8,754 bases of DNA from Spirochaetes bacterium ADurb.Bin110 (lineage in GTDB: Bacteria > Spirochaetota > Spirochaetia > Treponematales > Rectinemataceae). Each line of letters begins with the position of its first letter. Positions within the stretch are counted from its first letter, which is position 1. The translations under genes were made by a program, and so were the position numbers. The stretch is taken from contig MWDY01000156.1 of assembly GCA_002070755.1 (NCBI GenBank), positions 1-8,754 on the forward strand. Reading direction: 5' to 3'. Positions 5,866-8,754 of this stretch are shown piece after piece. The notes beneath the pieces are model-generated. The model was not told the DNA's origin. It was given only the letters and a program-made list of their open reading frames with translations, and did no database searches.

Positions 5866-8634
5866 TCATAACTCCTTCCCAAGACGTGCCCACCTTAGAG
5901 CAAGAGCTTCAACACCACCTTCCATAATACGGCACACTTCGGAACGAACCGTCATTTTTTGCAATGAACCTTGTTCGGCTACTTTACATTGTCCCGCTTG
6001 AAAATTCATTGCAAAAATCATCTCGGCATCGCCATTCACAACTATATTGGGATTATGAGTCACGATAATCAATTGGCGTCTCAATTTGTTTTCTCTGATT
6101 TGTGCCACAATGAGGTCGTAAATGAGATGGTTGTCGAGATCATCTTCTGGTTGATCTAAGACAATTGGTTCTTGACCAAAAGATAAGAGGAAAGCTAGTA
6201 AGGCCGCAGAGCGTTGTCCTTTTGAACCCTGTAGAATTGGTTTCCAATTTGTACCATTGCCTTCACGGCTATACTCAATATTAAGATCATCTTCAGGATA
6301 CCAACACGTTACATAATCAAGAAATTCGGGGCGATCCAGTTTCTTATCAAGATAATTCTTGAAATAGCCCTTCGTAACTTCTTTGCCAAGCAGTTTCTTT
6401 TTTACGTCTTCGATAACCTCAAGGCGATTACCATTATTTGAACTACAAATCAAATCAGTGAATGCTTTTACATCATCAGAGAAGCGTTCGTCAGTGGCAT
6501 CAATTAGTTCTCGTAAGTCACGCTCCGTATTATCTGCATTGTTGCCAAAAGGAACAATCTCGATACGGACAAATTGGTTTTGCCTAATAGTTTCAGCTAT
6601 GAATGCTCTTCTTCTCTCTGTTATCGCTTCGCGAGCCTGTAGAATCGTTCCCTTTTGAAGGTCAGTATCTTCTGCTAATCCTAACCTCTCTTTTTCAAGC
6701 TCATCTTGCTCCCTCAGTTCGATTTCTAGCTGCTGTTTTGAAGCCAATAAATCATCAATTTCCTTAGGGTCACTAATACCTTTTTCATTGAGATCTATCT
6801 TGACTTTTTCAAGCGCTTCCTCGATTTTTTTCAGTCTTTCAGACCAAGATGAATACTCTTGGGACTCCTTTAGAATAGCGATCTGCGCACCCGCGTGCTG
6901 GCCTATCTCCATCATCGCTTTGGAAGCATTGTGAACCAAATCGTCCACATGAGTTCGCCAAAGCAGAATATCTGCATCAGTCGTCTGGTCAAACAAGTTC
7001 TTTGGCCAATCATCAAGTATTAGTTCGCCAGAGAGCGAAGTAATGTTATTTACAAAAGCATGTAGTTGTTTAGCAGTCTGGGCCACTTCGCGCCTCTGAC
7101 CCTGGGCATTTTGAAATGAACAATAAACCTCAGGAAAGTGAGAAATAGCGAGAGCGTTCAACTTGCTTTCAATCTGCTCGAGTTTTCGCTCTATTTCGGA
7201 CCGTCTGGCTAGTTTGCCCTCTATCTCTCTCAATCTAGCCATTTTTGAGAAATAGTTTCGTCTAGCCTCCACAAGTACTACCTTAAGATCTCCGACATGT
7301 GCAGATTCATCAATGATATTCAAAAGAGCTTGCCCCTTCTCCGCCATTTCGCCAATCTGCCCTTGGGAAAGAATACGAAGAGGAAAACGTTCTGGATCCA
7401 TTGTCTGGCTTCTTGACTCTCTGTAACTAGATCCATCACAGCTTTCCAATATCTTGTAGTTGGGCTCTCCTGTGTCATTCACTTTCGCTGTTATCTTATA
7501 ATGAACATTGTCTTGCAACCAATATATCTCAATTCCAGTATCTACTCTTAGGACTCCAGAATCATTCTTGTCTTTCGGAATTCTTGAGAATCGATTGTAC
7601 TCCTCTTTAGAGGAGCTAGATTTCTGAAGTTCATTATTTCTTTGTGTGGCCAGCCTAATAAAATGTACAATTGTTGACTTTCCTGTACCTCTACCGCCAA
7701 TCACGGCATTGCAAAGAGGAGAGAAGGTTAGCAATTGTGGGCTGCCATTACCCATGTAACGAGCATTCTGAATACTAATTTGTTCAATCATGCTTTGTGG
7801 CTGTCTAAATGGCTCAAAATGGTTGGTATCGTCGCCGCGCTTGATTGAGACACCATTTCCGTCAATCAGTGCAAGGCGAAGGCCTTCAAGGTTGGGAGTC
7901 TCCATTTTGACCCATGTGTATTTAGAAGTTCCGACCTCAGTTTTAGTTAAATTATGACAGTCACTTCCAAGTACTAATGGTAACTTTTGCGCCTCATTCT
8001 TGACTATCTCTGGTAAAGTATGGTTCAAACCGATCCACTCCAAACCTAGTAATTGTCTTTCTTCCATTACTCTTTTCAGACTAGTTGAATCAATCACGGA
8101 TTTATTACTATCTGGCCACGTCTGACATAATCCTTTTGGCGCATCGGCATGAGCGGCAATAGGAATACCGTGTAGTTCGATTATGTCTTCGATTACTTCT
8201 CTAATACTGCTTTTCGTTTCACTATCACACTCCCCAATTTTTTTCCTGTCATAACCCACCTTGCCGAGAAGAGAATCTATTTCTCCCTTTGATGCAGAAG
8301 GATCAAAAATCGCCAAGATGTGAATGCCACCGTTGACAGAAAGTTCTACTCCTGGGAATAGCGTCAATTCGCGGAAAGCATCCGGACTACCATCCTCTGA
8401 TCTTGCCTTCATTCGTTTATACGCGGCCTTTAACTTGTCTATCCATTCCCCGCTATTATGATCAGTTACTGCGACACAATCGACCTCCATTTTCATAAAC
8501 TCCAACAGCCATTGCTCAGGAGAAAAGGCCTCGTTTTTTTTGTACCATTCCGTGTCGTGCGAGGCTGGCGTATGGGTATGGAAGTCAAATTTCCACCAGC
8601 GCGAACCTGGAAAAGGCCATTCGTTTTGAATCAT
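5866..8634 (-). CDS. PHP phosphoesterase fused to SMC/ABC-type ATPase (TrlF-like)
   Basis: A 922-residue cytosolic protein. The N-terminal PHP domain (about 12-280) keeps its metal ligands: H19-x-H21, D58-H59 (VTDHN), E97 (PGVEL), H105, H162 (AAHAD) and D225-x-H227 (GSDCHN). PHP domains hydrolyse phosphoester bonds, including those of DNA and nucleotides. The ATPase half begins with Walker A GGRGTGKS (313-320), then a long charged coiled-coil insert (about 440-690), an ABC-like signature GSKGQ (803-807), Walker [10 protein letters not shown] with D827, and the H-loop VTHN (H860). The layout resembles Rad50/SMC-like ATPases and the TrlF-like family. GGAGGAG (8646-8640) precedes the ATG, which overlaps the upstream stop as ATGA. 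It appears more AT-rich than its neighbours. The domain call is firm; the substrate is unknown. Confidence 0.92.
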   Translation of the reverse strand: MIQNEWPFPGSRWWKFDFHTHTPASHDTEWYKKNEAFSPEQWLLEFMKMEVDCVAVTDHNSGEWIDKLKAAYKRMKARSEDGSPDAFRELTLFPGVELSVNGGIHILAIFDPSASKGEIDSLLGKVGYDRKKIGECDSETKSSIREVIEDIIELHGIPIAAHADAPKGLCQTWPDSNKSVIDSTSLKRVMEERQLLGLEWIGLNHTLPEIVKNEAQKLPLVLGSDCHNLTKTEVGTSKYTWVKMETPNLEGLRLALIDGNGVSIKRGDDTNHFEPFRQPQSMIEQISIQNARYMGNGSPQLLTFSPLCNAVIGGRGTGKSTIVHFIRLATQRNNELQKSSSSKEEYNRFSRIPKDKNDSGVLRVDTGIEIYWLQDNVHYKITAKVNDTGEPNYKILESCDGSSYRESRSQTMDPERFPLRILSQGQIGEMAEKGQALLNIIDESAHVGDLKVVLVEARRNYFSKMARLREIEGKLARRSEIERKLEQIESKLNALAISHFPEVYCSFQNAQGQRREVAQTAKQLHAFVNNITSLSGELILDDWPKNLFDQTTDADILLWRTHVDDLVHNASKAMMEIGQHAGAQIAILKESQEYSSWSERLKKIEEALEKVKIDLNEKGISDPKEIDDLLASKQQLEIELREQDELEKERLGLAEDTDLQKGTILQAREAITERRRAFIAETIRQNQFVRIEIVPFGNNADNTERDLRELIDATDERFSDDVKAFTDLICSSNNGNRLEVIEDVKKKLLGKEVTKGYFKNYLDKKLDRPEFLDYVTCWYPEDDLNIEYSREGNGTNWKPILQGSKGQRSAALLAFLLSFGQEPIVLDQPEDDLDNHLIYDLIVAQIRENKLRRQLIIVTHNPNIVVNGDAEMIFAMNFQAGQCKVAEQGSLQKMTVRSEVCRIMEGGVEALALRWARLGKEL

Positions 8635-8753
8635 AATCTCTCCTCCATCTCGAACATCAGCTTCATAAAGTCTTCCTCTATGAGGCGGACCTTCCAGGTC
8701 GCGTTGGGCAGGCGAATGTTCTCGAGGTTGTTGGTGCCATTCACATAGATGTA
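8631..8753 (-). CDS. C-terminal end of the upstream operon gene (partial)
   Basis: Only the last 40 codons are in the window, running in from the right edge and ending at the TGA 8633-8631, which overlaps the next ATG as ATGA. The tail reads [20 protein letters not shown], then [20 protein letters not shown]. The ribosome site of the next gene is embedded in its last codons. The VNG...NLENI and [12 protein letters not shown] pattern faintly recalls C-termini of site-specific adenine DNA methyltransferases of type III restriction loci. That is memory of a motif, not a proven match. The 4-base overlap shows it belongs to the same operon. Confidence 0.7.
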   Translation of the reverse strand, partial: YIYVNGTNNLENIRLPNATWKVRLIEEDFMKLMFEMEERL

Positions 8754-8754
8754 G

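Overview
The window is an accessory region of a bacterial chromosome or plasmid with mid-range base composition. It looks like part of a defence or mobile-gene island. The organism cannot be fixed from what is here. The genes are bacterial, with Shine-Dalgarno sites and sigma70-like promoters. No housekeeping gene is present, and I recognise no tRNA, rRNA or CRISPR array.

Left part (1-2160). A single AAA ATPase with a DUF4143 and nuclease-like C-terminus is transcribed rightwards, from a promoter placed so that the message probably begins at its ATG (leaderless). It converges on a leftward type II toxin-antitoxin pair: a ribbon-helix-helix antitoxin started by a GTG behind a strong ribosome site, and a PIN-domain (VapC) toxin joined to it by a TGATG overlap. 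The pair has a near-consensus promoter with tandem CAAGTATA operator repeats against its -35 box.

Middle part (2174-4613). A complete 2130-bp IS66-family element (tnpB and tnpC, no tnpA) has matching 22-bp ends and a perfect 8-bp target duplication. It sits inside a diverged partial copy of the 3' end of the AlbA_2/GHKL gene to its right. With the element and one target repeat removed, the fragment reads in frame for about 74 codons, about 85% identical in protein to the intact gene's C-terminus. Between the fragment and the intact gene lies a 16-bp inverted repeat made of two TTTGTG-type palindromes 21 bp apart.

Right part (4614-8754). A leftward operon of at least three tightly coupled genes runs through this part. 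Reading downstream they are: a gene truncated by the window edge (only its last 40 codons are visible), a 922-residue protein joining a PHP phosphoesterase domain to an SMC/ABC-type coiled-coil ATPase (TrlF-like), and a 416-residue Schlafen-type AlbA_2 protein with a GHKL-like ATP-binding C-terminus. The junctions are ATGA and TGAGATG. A metal-dependent phosphoesterase with an ABC ATPase engine, beside a putative nucleic-acid-cleaving AlbA_2 protein, suggests a nucleotide-dependent anti-invader system. That role is inference. The truncated first gene, possibly a DNA methyltransferase, is the most important missing piece.
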